This document shows positions 18,660 through 25,273 of a stretch of DNA of 35,241 bases, one piece after another (position 1 is the stretch's first letter; the number at the start of each line of letters is the position of its first letter). Made by a program: the position numbers and the translations under genes. The notes under the pieces are model-generated. The model saw only the letters and a list, made by a program, of their open reading frames with translations. It was not told where the DNA came from and made no database searches. The DNA lies in assembly GCA_028599075.1 (NCBI GenBank), contig JAQRMW010000004.1, positions 1-35,241 on the forward strand. The letters run 5' to 3'. This DNA comes from Urechidicola sp. GTDB lineage: Bacteria; Bacteroidota; Bacteroidia; Flavobacteriales; Flavobacteriaceae.

Positions 18660-19923
18660 AACCGATATCTTTCCGGTAATCCATCTTATCAAACATTATT
18701 TTCTCAATGCTGGTATATGATTTTGAAAGTGCCTCTTTAAAATTCTTTCCGTAAGAAGTGACCGCAATTACTCTACCTCCATTAGTGATAGTATCGCCAT
18801 TTTCATCAACACTTGTACCTGCATGAAAAACAATGGAATCATCAACATTTTCAATTCCAGAAATTACTTTTCCTTTTTCATATGCTTCTGGATATCCTCC
18901 AGAAACTAGCATTACCGTAGTTGCCGAACGCTCATCGATTTCTATCGTTGCGTTTTCTAAATTGTCATTTGCTGTTGCAATTAACAAGTCTAAAAAATCT
19001 GACTTTATTCTCGGCATAACCACTTCTGTTTCTGGGTCTCCCATACGGCAGTTATATTCAATTACCATCGGTTCATTGTTTACACGAATCAATCCAAAAA
19101 AGATAAACCCTTTATACGGGATTCTATCTTTTTGCAATCCTAAAACTGTTGGTTTAATTACCCTGTCTTCAATTTTTTTCAAGTATTCAGCATCTGCAAA
19201 CGGAACTGGAGAAACTGCTCCCATACCGCCTGTATTCAATCCTGTATCTCCTTCACCAATACGTTTATAATCTTTTGCATTTGGTAGATTTACATATCCT
19301 TTCCCATCTGTCAAAATAAAACAACTCATTTCAATCCCATCTAAAAATTCTTCAATTACTACCGTACTACTTGCATCTCCAAATTTTTCATTACCCAGCA
19401 TATCTGCCAACTCATCTTTAGCTGCTTGTAAATCATCTAAAATTACCACACCTTTTCCTGCTGCTAAGCCATCGGCTTTTAAAACATAAGGAGGTTTCAA
19501 TTTTTCTAAGAAGGCAAAGCCTTCCGTTAGGTTTTTTTTAGTAAAACTTTGATATGCCGCTGTTGGAATGTTATGACGCATCATGAATTCTTTGGCAAAC
19601 TCTTTACTACCTTCTAATTGTGCAGCATGTTTTTGAGGGCCAATAACAGCTACATTTTTTAAGGCATCATCTGCTAAGAAAAAATCGTGAATCCCTTCAA
19701 CCAACGGAACTTCAGGGCCAACTAATACAATCTCAATTTGATGTTCTAAAACTGCTCTTTTAATTTCAGCAAAATTAGAAACACCAATATTTAGGTTGGT
19801 TCCTAGTTTACTCGTTGCAGCATTTCCTGGAGCAATAAATAATTTTTCTAGCTTATCACTTTGAGATAACTTCCAAGCAATGGCATGTTCTCTTCCACCA
19901 GATCCGATGATTAAAATATTCAT
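18649..19923 (-). CDS. purD: Phosphoribosylamine--glycine ligase
   Basis: Catalyses the ATP-dependent joining of 5-phosphoribosylamine and glycine to glycinamide ribonucleotide, the second step of purine synthesis. The 424 residues are standard. The N-terminal MNILIIGSGGREHAIAWKL and the PGNA loop are PurD hallmarks. The ATP-grasp core includes PYVLKADGLAAGKGVVI, TGGMGAVSPVPF and IEYNCRMGDPETEVVMPR. The ATG at 19923 follows a promoter-like sequence. Linkage to a glycosyltransferase is probably incidental, though the genes overlap. Confidence 0.97.
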   Translation of the reverse strand: MNILIIGSGGREHAIAWKLSQSDKLEKLFIAPGNAATSKLGTNLNIGVSNFAEIKRAVLEHQIEIVLVGPEVPLVEGIHDFFLADDALKNVAVIGPQKHAAQLEGSKEFAKEFMMRHNIPTAAYQSFTKKNLTEGFAFLEKLKPPYVLKADGLAAGKGVVILDDLQAAKDELADMLGNEKFGDASSTVVIEEFLDGIEMSCFILTDGKGYVNLPNAKDYKRIGEGDTGLNTGGMGAVSPVPFADAEYLKKIEDRVIKPTVLGLQKDRIPYKGFIFFGLIRVNNEPMVIEYNCRMGDPETEVVMPRIKSDFLDLLIATANDNLENATIEIDERSATTVMLVSGGYPEAYEKGKVISGIENVDDSIVFHAGTSVDENGDTITNGGRVIAVTSYGKNFKEALSKSYTSIEKIMFDKMDYRKDIGFDL

Positions 19924-19943
19924 GTGTGTTGTTTTGTGTACTG

Positions 19944-19951
19944 CAAAGGTA
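19944..19951 (-). promoter_or_regulatory. -7 promoter element of purD
   Basis: The minus strand reads TACCTTTG, a perfect TAnnTTTG, 20 nt upstream of the purD ATG. The nearest TTTG (19979-19982) is 27 nt further upstream, too far for a standard -33. I saw no recognisable purine-responsive site. Confidence 0.55.
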
Positions 19952-20075
19952 CATTATCTGATGCTAATTTTTGAGAATCAAATTGATAAATCAAGCTTGA
20001 TATTTTTGTGATATCGATAGCTTTAATAATATTCTAACGGAAAGTAAATAGTATAGTTTAAACTTATAAATCTCT

Positions 20076-20095
20076 GGTCGAGCGCAGTCGAGACC
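20076..20095. repeat. Short hairpin repeat, copy C
   Basis: GGTCGAGCGCAGTCGAGACC differs from copy B (14247-14266) at three of 20 positions. Two of these, positions 2 and 19, change together from T-A to G-C and keep the outer 4-bp stem intact, which points to selection on, or origin through, a paired structure. Confidence 0.6.
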
Positions 20096-20112
20096 TTGAT
20101 TATATTGATATA

Positions 20113-20198
20113 GTCATTTTGAACGAGGCGTGAGAAAAAACCCCCTGCTGAGAATCTTTTGAGCAATATGATGAGATTTCTCTTATCGTCGAAATGAC
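20113..20198. repeat. Imperfect palindromic intergenic repeat, copy D
   Basis: About 86 bp bounded by GTCATTTTGA and TCGAAATGAC, inverted copies with one mismatch. The interior includes GAACGAGGCGTGAG and a GAGATTTCTC segment, as in related elements of flavobacterial genomes. It ends 15 bp before the umuD -7 element, so it supplies that promoter's upstream sequence. Confidence 0.7.
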
Positions 20199-20212
20199 AA
20201 AAATATTCTTTG

Positions 20213-20220
20213 TATTTTTG
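20213..20220 (+). promoter_or_regulatory. -7 promoter element of umuD
   Basis: TATTTTTG matches TAnnTTTG exactly, 22 nt before the umuD ATG at 20242. The -33 position falls inside or at the edge of repeat copy D and has no TTTG. No SOS box is claimed, since LexA sites in this group are not something I can recognise. Confidence 0.5.
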
Positions 20221-20241
20221 TTTAAAGCAAACGATACTATC

Positions 20242-20676
20242 ATGAGCACACCTCAAACCCTTACCTTTTATACACCACAATTTTTTGAAAATTCTGGAGC
20301 ACCACTTGTTGATGTTGGTATTTCTGCTGGATTTCCTTCTCCTGCCGAAGATTTTTTGGAAGAGCGGATTAGCCTTGATAAAGAATTGGTTAAAAACCAA
20401 TCTGCAACTTTTTTTGCTAGAGTTAGTGGACAGTCTATGATTGATGCCGGAATTAATGACAAAGATTTGCTGGTGATAGACAGAAGTATAGAGCCTACCA
20501 ACAACAAAATTGCTGTATGTGTTATTGATGGCGAATTTACCGTAAAACGATTACGTGTTGAAGGTAGAAAAGTTTGGTTAAAACCAGAAAATCCTGAGTA
20601 TCCACTCATTCATATTACCGAAGATAATGACTTTATGATTTGGGGGATTGTGACCAATGTGATTAAGAAGGTTTAA
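20242..20676 (+). CDS. umuD: UmuD-like S24 self-cleaving protein
   Basis: Relative of UmuD, the subunit of DNA polymerase V that cleaves itself on RecA filaments to enable translesion synthesis. In 144 residues it keeps the cleavage site A29-G30 in SAGFPSPAEDF, nucleophile S65 in SGQSMIDAG and general base K102 in GEFTVKRL, equivalent to E. coli C24-G25, S60 and K97. There is no DNA-binding domain, so it is not LexA. The ATG at 20242 is chosen over an upstream ATG at 20194 because the extension lies in a repeat and promoter. A umuC gene would be expected downstream but is absent; the next gene, 7 nt on, is unrelated. Confidence 0.92.
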   Translation: MSTPQTLTFYTPQFFENSGAPLVDVGISAGFPSPAEDFLEERISLDKELVKNQSATFFARVSGQSMIDAGINDKDLLVIDRSIEPTNNKIAVCVIDGEFTVKRLRVEGRKVWLKPENPEYPLIHITEDNDFMIWGIVTNVIKKV

Positions 20677-20683
20677 TTTGGAT

Positions 20684-21271
20684 ATGAGGTTATCAATAAA
20701 AAGAGAAATTGCAATTCTAACTTTAATTCTGTTTAGCGGAATTAGCTTTGGTCAAATTGAAATTAGAGGAAAAGTAGTTTCTGAACTGTCTAAAGAAGTT
20801 ATTTGGTATGGATATACAATTAAACCAAATATCGATGAGCACCCTACTAGTTACTCAGATGACGAAGGAAATTTTATAATCAAATGGCTAGAACCAAATA
20901 AGGAATATGAAATAATAATTTCTGCTTTAGGGTATGAAGAGCAACACTTTAAAGTCACAACAAATGATAGTATTATATATAAAACATTCGAATTAAAAGG
21001 CGAATGTATTTATAGCCAAGAAAAAGCTGAGAATGATTGGAACGAAAATTCAGCTCAATTTCTATTATTTGGATCTATCGCGCCCATTGGAAACTCAAAA
21101 GCGGATAATCGATTTGAAAAAAAATACAATATCGATTATTATGATTTCGGATGTGTATTGTCGAATTATGAATGTATTGAAATTTACAACCGGAAAATAG
21201 CAGAACTAATGGACGAAAAATTTGGAAAAAAATGGAGAAAAAAAGCTCGAATAGATATAATAGGAATTTAA
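20684..21271 (+). CDS. Secreted carboxypeptidase-regulatory-like domain protein
   Basis: A 195-residue exported protein. The signal peptide ends near FSGISFGQ; the ATG at 20684 is preferred over a TTG two codons earlier. From about residue 25 to 110 the sequence IEIRGKVVSELSKEV...DDEGNFIIKW...YEIIISALGYE fits the CarboxypepD_reg-like beta-sandwich found at the N-terminus of many Bacteroidota outer-membrane proteins. The C-terminal half, with FEKKYNIDYYDFGCVLSNYECIE, is not a domain I can name. There is no TonB plug or barrel, so it is a stand-alone domain protein of unknown role. It sits just after umuD, perhaps by chance, and ends with a 4-nt overlap with convergent nosY. Confidence 0.75.
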   Translation: MRLSIKREIAILTLILFSGISFGQIEIRGKVVSELSKEVIWYGYTIKPNIDEHPTSYSDDEGNFIIKWLEPNKEYEIIISALGYEEQHFKVTTNDSIIYKTFELKGECIYSQEKAENDWNENSAQFLLFGSIAPIGNSKADNRFEKKYNIDYYDFGCVLSNYECIEIYNRKIAELMDEKFGKKWRKKARIDIIGI

Positions 21272-22050
21272 AAATCCTTCTTCCTCAATTTTCTATTGAT
21301 TCTCCAAACTGGGAAAACGACCCATAAAACCATCACAAAAAGCGAAACAAATAATCCGAAGTTAGTGCCAAAAAACTTTTTGAATACTGCTCCTGTATAG
21401 CCTAATAAAGCAGAGATATCTAATTTTAGGAGAATTAAGATTCGCGATAAATCAATAGGGTTAAACATGGTTGCAAATAGCGAATACTTATCTAATGGAT
21501 ATTCGTTAAAAACTATCAATGAAATCAAAAAGAGCCCATCATAAATCACGGCTAAGAATAACCACATTAAAATAGCATACCCAAACCCCTTTATCTTATT
21601 TACGTTAGACAGGGCAACGTTAAATGCCAAGGCAACAAAGATGAAGTTTAGAAAAGAGCCAACTACTAATAACAATCCAAAATCAAAAATAGCAGAAGAC
21701 TCAAACAGTCCGTAAATTAAAAATGGAATTCCTAGACCTAACACTAAACTCAAGGTTAGTGAAATGGAGATTCCTAAATATTGTCCTAAAAATATGGTGC
21801 TTCTTTTTATAGGTTGGGCGAGTAGTAATTCTGTGAATTCCTTAGAATTATAAAAATACATCACTCCAAAAATAGTTCCGATAAGTGGTGTTAAAACGAT
21901 GATGATGTTTAACAATGTGATGATGGCCTTGTTGATGTCGTTATTTAAAAATAACAGTACAAAACCCAAGGCTAGATAAAAAGCAAAGTACACATAACTC
22001 CATCGGCTACGCATTAAATCGTAAAAACTATATTTTAATATTTTAAACAT
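21268..22050 (-). CDS. nosY: ABC transporter permease NosY
   Basis: Membrane subunit of the NosDFY complex required to build the copper sites of nitrous oxide reductase in the periplasm. The 260-residue protein (from ATG 22050; a TTG four codons earlier also opens the frame) has about six hydrophobic segments and a typical ABC-2 layout, with the N-terminal KILKYSFYDLMRSRW and the YNSKEFTELLLAQPIKRSTI coupling loop. The start codon overlaps the end of nosF by 8 nt, so the pair is translationally coupled. It is the last gene of the cluster and meets the plus-strand gene tail to tail. Confidence 0.9.
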   Translation of the reverse strand: MFKILKYSFYDLMRSRWSYVYFAFYLALGFVLLFLNNDINKAIITLLNIIIVLTPLIGTIFGVMYFYNSKEFTELLLAQPIKRSTIFLGQYLGISISLTLSLVLGLGIPFLIYGLFESSAIFDFGLLLVVGSFLNFIFVALAFNVALSNVNKIKGFGYAILMWLFLAVIYDGLFLISLIVFNEYPLDKYSLFATMFNPIDLSRILILLKLDISALLGYTGAVFKKFFGTNFGLFVSLFVMVLWVVFPVWRINRKLRKKDF

Positions 22051-22750
22051 TTTCTTTGGCAATTAAATTAGCAATAGCATGTTCTAAATCCACTTGATTG
22101 GTTTGCTTTTTAAGGGCGCTTATACTCCCTTTAAAATAAATCTCACCATCTAATAAAAACACAATTTCGTCAGCAACCTCTTCAACAAAACTCATAATAT
22201 GCGAAGTAATCAAAATGGTTTTTCCTTTTGATTTTTCTTTTTGAATCAGTTCTTTTAAGTGAATCAAAGCAATAGGGTCGAGGCCTGTAGTTGGTTCATC
22301 TAAAATAATCAATTCACTATCAAACATAAAAGTCAATACAATATTTACCTTTTGTTTGGTGCCTCCAGAGAGGTTACCTAGTTTTTTGTCTAAAAAAGGT
22401 TCTAGCGAAAACAACTTAATTAAATCATTATCGTTTGCTTCTTTAGGGCGTAAATTCTTGACCATTGCAATCAATTCTTTTACAGAAAGGTTTGCAGGAA
22501 AATTTGCTATTTGTGGCAAATAGTTAATTTGATTTCGATATTCCCACTTTTTTAAAACAGATTGTTCATTAATTTTAATATCACCATCATTAGGAATGAC
22601 CATTCCCAAAACACTTTTAATTAAGGTGGTTTTTCCAGATCCGTTTGGACCTAAAATTGCAAAGATTCCACCAGAATTTATCTCTAAATCTAAGCCATCT
22701 AAAACCACGAGCTTACCAAATTTTTTATGTAAATTATTAATTTGTATCAT
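22043..22750 (-). CDS. nosF: ABC transporter ATPase NosF
   Basis: Cytoplasmic ATPase that drives the NosDFY complex in copper-site maturation of NosZ. Walker A is GPNGSGKT at 34-41, the ABC signature LSGGTKQK starts at 127, Walker B LIILDEP is at about 147-153, and a switch His follows in ITSHIMSFVEEV. The 235 residues are a single nucleotide-binding domain. The start overlaps the 3' end of nosD by 14 nt and the end overlaps nosY by 8 nt, the tight order D-F-Y found in nos clusters generally. Confidence 0.93.
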   Translation of the reverse strand: MIQINNLHKKFGKLVVLDGLDLEINSGGIFAILGPNGSGKTTLIKSVLGMVIPNDGDIKINEQSVLKKWEYRNQINYLPQIANFPANLSVKELIAMVKNLRPKEANDNDLIKLFSLEPFLDKKLGNLSGGTKQKVNIVLTFMFDSELIILDEPTTGLDPIALIHLKELIQKEKSKGKTILITSHIMSFVEEVADEIVFLLDGEIYFKGSISALKKQTNQVDLEHAIANLIAKENV

Positions 22751-23984
22751 CAGTTCTTTGCATTAAAGGATTGTTATCTAATAAATTATCTGGAGTAAAA
22801 ACAGGTGATACTTTTTCAGAGAAGTTGATAATATCAACAAACAAACTTCTAAGTAGCACAATGGTTTCGGGTGTTTTATGTACGATATACGAAAACAATT
22901 TTACAGGGCGGTAAGGCACATCTCCTACACCATCTTTATCTAAATCATAGCCAGTATAATCGCTCCAATAATTATTATTAAAAGTATTAGTATTTATTTT
23001 ACTATTGTATGATAAGTCAATAGCGTTGTGCAAAAAATTATTTTTAGAGAAGTCATTTTCATAACAAGCCCCCACTATTTTGATTGCCCATCCGTTGCGT
23101 AAAAAAGTATTTCTTTTATAGTTGATTCTGGTAGAGCCATCAACACTAATTCCGATGGTGTTTTCAGAAAACAGGTTGTCTTCAATTTCAGCATCGTAAA
23201 TTTCTTTTAATAGCAAACCGTAAGATGCAGACCCCCAATTATCAATGAATTGGTTGTTTTTCATTTTAACAAATTTCGAAAACATCACTGCAACACCTGC
23301 ACCATTATTTGTAAAAATATTATCGTGATATTCATTGTTGTTAGAAAACATAAAATGTAATCCGTAACGTAAATTTTCATAACTAATATTATCAAAAATT
23401 TCACTGTGTTTTACAAATTCGAAATAGATACCATCACGCAAACCAAAAACAGTATTATTACTCACTTTCATTTTAGAACTATGCCACATATGAACTCCGT
23501 TTCCAGACCCTGCTTGGTTCATTCCACTTCCGCTCACAGTATTGTTTCTTACAATTCCGTTGTGAGATTTTTCAATAAGGATTCCAAAAAACACCTCCTC
23601 TAAAATATTGTTTTCTATTGTAAAATGATTAGATCTCGAAACTAATATTCCTGCAAAATCTTTGGTATAACTTTGCCCAACATTAATAATTTTTAAACCA
23701 GATATTGAAAAATTATCGGCTCTAACGCTCAAGATAGTTTCTTTATTTTCACCATCAATAACAGGAAAATCAATCCCAGTTATTTTAACAGATTTGTCTA
23801 TTAAAATTACACCATGCTCTTTGTAAATACCTGCTTTAATTATTATTTCATCACCATCATCAGCTAAAGAAATAGCTTCTTTAATTGTTTTAATTTCACA
23901 GGTAGCACATACTTCAATTTGTTTAGCAAACAAAGAAGTTGCTGAAAAGAGCAGGGTTATTAAAAGGATAGAAATTTTATGCAT
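22737..23984 (-). CDS. nosD: Periplasmic copper-assembly protein NosD
   Basis: Periplasmic right-handed beta-helix protein that works with NosFY in delivering copper to NosZ. A signal peptide of about 20 residues ends SATSLFAKQ. The rest is made of repeating Asn-rich strands (for example NNTVSGSGMNQAGSGNGVH, NNEYHDNIFTNNGAG) typical of CASH/PbH1 repeats. NNYWSDYTGYDLDKDGVGDVPY near the C-terminus is a hallmark of NosD proteins. The 415-aa length is normal. It begins just after nosL on the same strand, separated by a single base, and overlaps nosF. Confidence 0.93.
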   Translation of the reverse strand: MHKISILLITLLFSATSLFAKQIEVCATCEIKTIKEAISLADDGDEIIIKAGIYKEHGVILIDKSVKITGIDFPVIDGENKETILSVRADNFSISGLKIINVGQSYTKDFAGILVSRSNHFTIENNILEEVFFGILIEKSHNGIVRNNTVSGSGMNQAGSGNGVHMWHSSKMKVSNNTVFGLRDGIYFEFVKHSEIFDNISYENLRYGLHFMFSNNNEYHDNIFTNNGAGVAVMFSKFVKMKNNQFIDNWGSASYGLLLKEIYDAEIEDNLFSENTIGISVDGSTRINYKRNTFLRNGWAIKIVGACYENDFSKNNFLHNAIDLSYNSKINTNTFNNNYWSDYTGYDLDKDGVGDVPYRPVKLFSYIVHKTPETIVLLRSLFVDIINFSEKVSPVFTPDNLLDNNPLMQRTDDTN

Positions 23985-23985
23985 C

Positions 23986-24426
23986 TTATTTTACAGAAAA
24001 TTTTTGTTTGATGGTTTGCCAAGTATATAGTTTGTCTTTATCAGATTTCATAAAATCCTTGGCCTCATCATATTTTGCAAAACCAGTAAGAAAAGCACCC
24101 ATTGGGCTTTTAATTTCTTCGCTTACTAAATAGGTAGCAGTTGTAGCATCCGTCACTACACCTGGATTCATATAATCAGAAACTAACACAATTTTTACGT
24201 TTTCTGAACCTGTTTCAGAAAGTTCATTTAGCAAACATTCAATAGCATCGTATTTAAATTGTTTCCCTTTTTGGGTTACGTATTGTGCTGCATGTCGCTG
24301 ATCTACAATGGTCATTTTACAAAAATGACACGCATCAGCTCCGTAGTTTATTTTTTCAGCTTCAATTGTACATGCTGTAAATAGCAATAACATCGCAGCA
24401 AAAATGGCGAGCGTACTTTTTTTCAT
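23986..24426 (-). CDS. nosL: Copper chaperone lipoprotein NosL
   Basis: Membrane-tethered Cu(I)-binding accessory protein for NosZ maturation. The lipobox ends at C19 (LLLFTAC). The metal region is DACHFCKMTIVDQRHAAQYV, with C33, C36, M38 and a His nearby; the sequence CxM with Asp/His downstream fits NosL. The YDAIECLLNEL segment is also characteristic. At 146 aa it is of usual length. An internal promoter-like sequence overlapped by a long inverted repeat lies just upstream, suggesting that nosLDFY can be expressed apart from nosZ. Confidence 0.92.
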   Translation of the reverse strand: MKKSTLAIFAAMLLLFTACTIEAEKINYGADACHFCKMTIVDQRHAAQYVTQKGKQFKYDAIECLLNELSETGSENVKIVLVSDYMNPGVVTDATTATYLVSEEIKSPMGAFLTGFAKYDEAKDFMKSDKDKLYTWQTIKQKFSVK

Positions 24427-24444
24427 GTTTTTGAAATTTGAAAT

Positions 24445-24502
24445 CCAAAGGTAGTATAATTGAGCATAACGGTCAATCCATCATGCTCAATTATGTCTTT
24501 GG
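24445..24502. promoter_or_regulatory. Long inverted repeat over the nosL promoter
   Basis: ATAATTGAGCAT at 24456-24467 and ATGCTCAATTAT at 24483-24494 form a perfect 12-bp inverted pair with a 15-nt loop. An outer pair, CCAAAG at 24445-24450 and CTTTGG at 24497-24502, extends it. No T-run follows on the minus strand, so it is not a terminator. It could be an operator or an RNA hairpin for message processing. Confidence 0.6.
24446..24476 (-). promoter_or_regulatory. Internal promoter upstream of nosL
   Basis: On the minus strand TTG at 24474-24476 is followed, after a 20-nt spacer, by a perfect TACCTTTG at 24446-24453. This is the best-spaced Bacteroidota-type promoter in the window. A start site near 24440 would leave about 14 nt before the nosL ATG. 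Confidence 0.6.
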
Positions 24503-24506
24503 AATT

Positions 24507-25094
24507 TTATTTTTTTACTTCTTTTTTTCCTACAAAAAAGGCTACTACTGTTAACATCATACCAGCAAACATAAAGTATGCCCCAGTTCTAGGATAAGAA
24601 TGTGCTGTAAAGTTTAAAATATCTTTAGTTCCGAAAAGAGGTGGTTGGAATCCCATTACCGACCCATCGGGGTTTTTAAAAGTCATAATTGCTTTTGGAT
24701 CTAAGTTGTGACCGTAATCATATTCCCATAAATAGAAATCATACATTCCGGCAATACCCATAAGACTCATCACAACAAACCAAACCATAAATAGTTTATA
24801 TCTACCAGTAAACCCAATCAATACACCCAGAGCTATCATAATTCCGATTACAATAGGGAAAATCTTAAACTCAGGAATCGTTTCAGGGATATATTGCATA
24901 CCTACATAGTGATTCATTAAATTGATGTTTTTAATATCAAACTCATGCGTATCTGTAAATTTGTCAATATGAATATCCATTCCCAACGGAATAGGGTATT
25001 GTGGTGCTTCTAGGGTGATATTCCATAAAGGAAAAACAAACAATCCTAATAAAAATAGTGATCCAACTATCATAAGTATCTTGGATTTTTTCAT
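24507..25094 (-). CDS. Four-TM membrane protein of the nos cluster (NosB-like candidate)
   Basis: A 195-residue integral membrane protein with predicted segments at about 5-24, 77-96, 100-119 and 170-190. That leaves two larger loops on the presumed periplasmic side. These carry potential metal ligands: H62 and M66 in NLMNHYVGMQYIP, and H129 in EYDYGHNLDP. Position directly between nosZ and the nosL/nosD genes recalls NosB, the poorly understood membrane protein of clade II nos clusters, but I cannot confirm homology from sequence alone. A role in NosZ copper loading or quinol electron transfer is inference. It has its own promoter-like sequence after a stem-loop behind nosZ. Confidence 0.75.
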   Translation of the reverse strand: MKKSKILMIVGSLFLLGLFVFPLWNITLEAPQYPIPLGMDIHIDKFTDTHEFDIKNINLMNHYVGMQYIPETIPEFKIFPIVIGIMIALGVLIGFTGRYKLFMVWFVVMSLMGIAGMYDFYLWEYDYGHNLDPKAIMTFKNPDGSVMGFQPPLFGTKDILNFTAHSYPRTGAYFMFAGMMLTVVAFFVGKKEVKK

Positions 25095-25126
25095 CTTTTA
25101 ATTGATTTTAATGATTTTTTTATTTC

Positions 25127-25161
25127 CAAATTTAGATTCCCACATTCGCGAGAATGACAAA
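25127..25161 (-). promoter_or_regulatory. Promoter-like sequence before the four-TM gene
   Basis: The minus strand has TTTG at 25158-25161, a 23-nt spacer, and a perfect TAAATTTG at 25127-25134. The spacer is filled by an intergenic repeat. If active it would drive the four-TM gene and possibly nosLDFY. Confidence 0.45.
25136..25161. repeat. Short palindromic intergenic repeat, copy E
   Basis: GATTCCCACATTCGCGAGAA at 25136-25155, running on into TGACAAA, resembles the GATTCCC...GGGAATGACA type of dispersed intergenic repeat found in many bacteria. Its arms, ATTCCC and GAGAAT, pair imperfectly. It separates the -33 and -7 elements of the promoter-like sequence here. Confidence 0.5.
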
Positions 25162-25205
25162 TTCAATGGAACTCTTCGGCGTAGCCTTGAGGCTTTTTTT
25201 AAATA

Positions 25206-25245
25206 AGAAAAACAGACAGATTAGTTAAAACCCATCTGTTTTTCT
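25206..25245 (-). terminator. Stem-loop after nosZ, probable terminator or attenuator
   Basis: On the minus strand AGAAAAACAGA pairs with TCTGTTTTTCT (11 bp, 18-nt loop); an alternative core is ACAGAT/ATCTGT followed by CTGTTTTTC. The T-rich 3' arm suits rho-independent termination. It starts about 29 nt after the nosZ stop and could raise nosZ message relative to downstream genes. Confidence 0.55.
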
Positions 25246-25273
25246 AAAAAAAACCTAACACTAAGTCTTTATA

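Larger units (their letters stand above)
19924..20241. other. 318-nt divergent intergenic region, purD to umuD
   Basis: No gene is seen. It holds the purD promoter on the minus strand, a bulged hairpin motif at 20076-20095, an 86-bp imperfect palindrome at 20113-20198, and the umuD promoter at 20213-20220. Open frames entering it from either side lie within the repeat and are not convincing. Confidence 0.7.

Noticed and set aside
20194-20241. Upstream ATG for umuD at 20194
   Set aside because: It lies within repeat copy D and the promoter, and would add residues foreign to UmuD.
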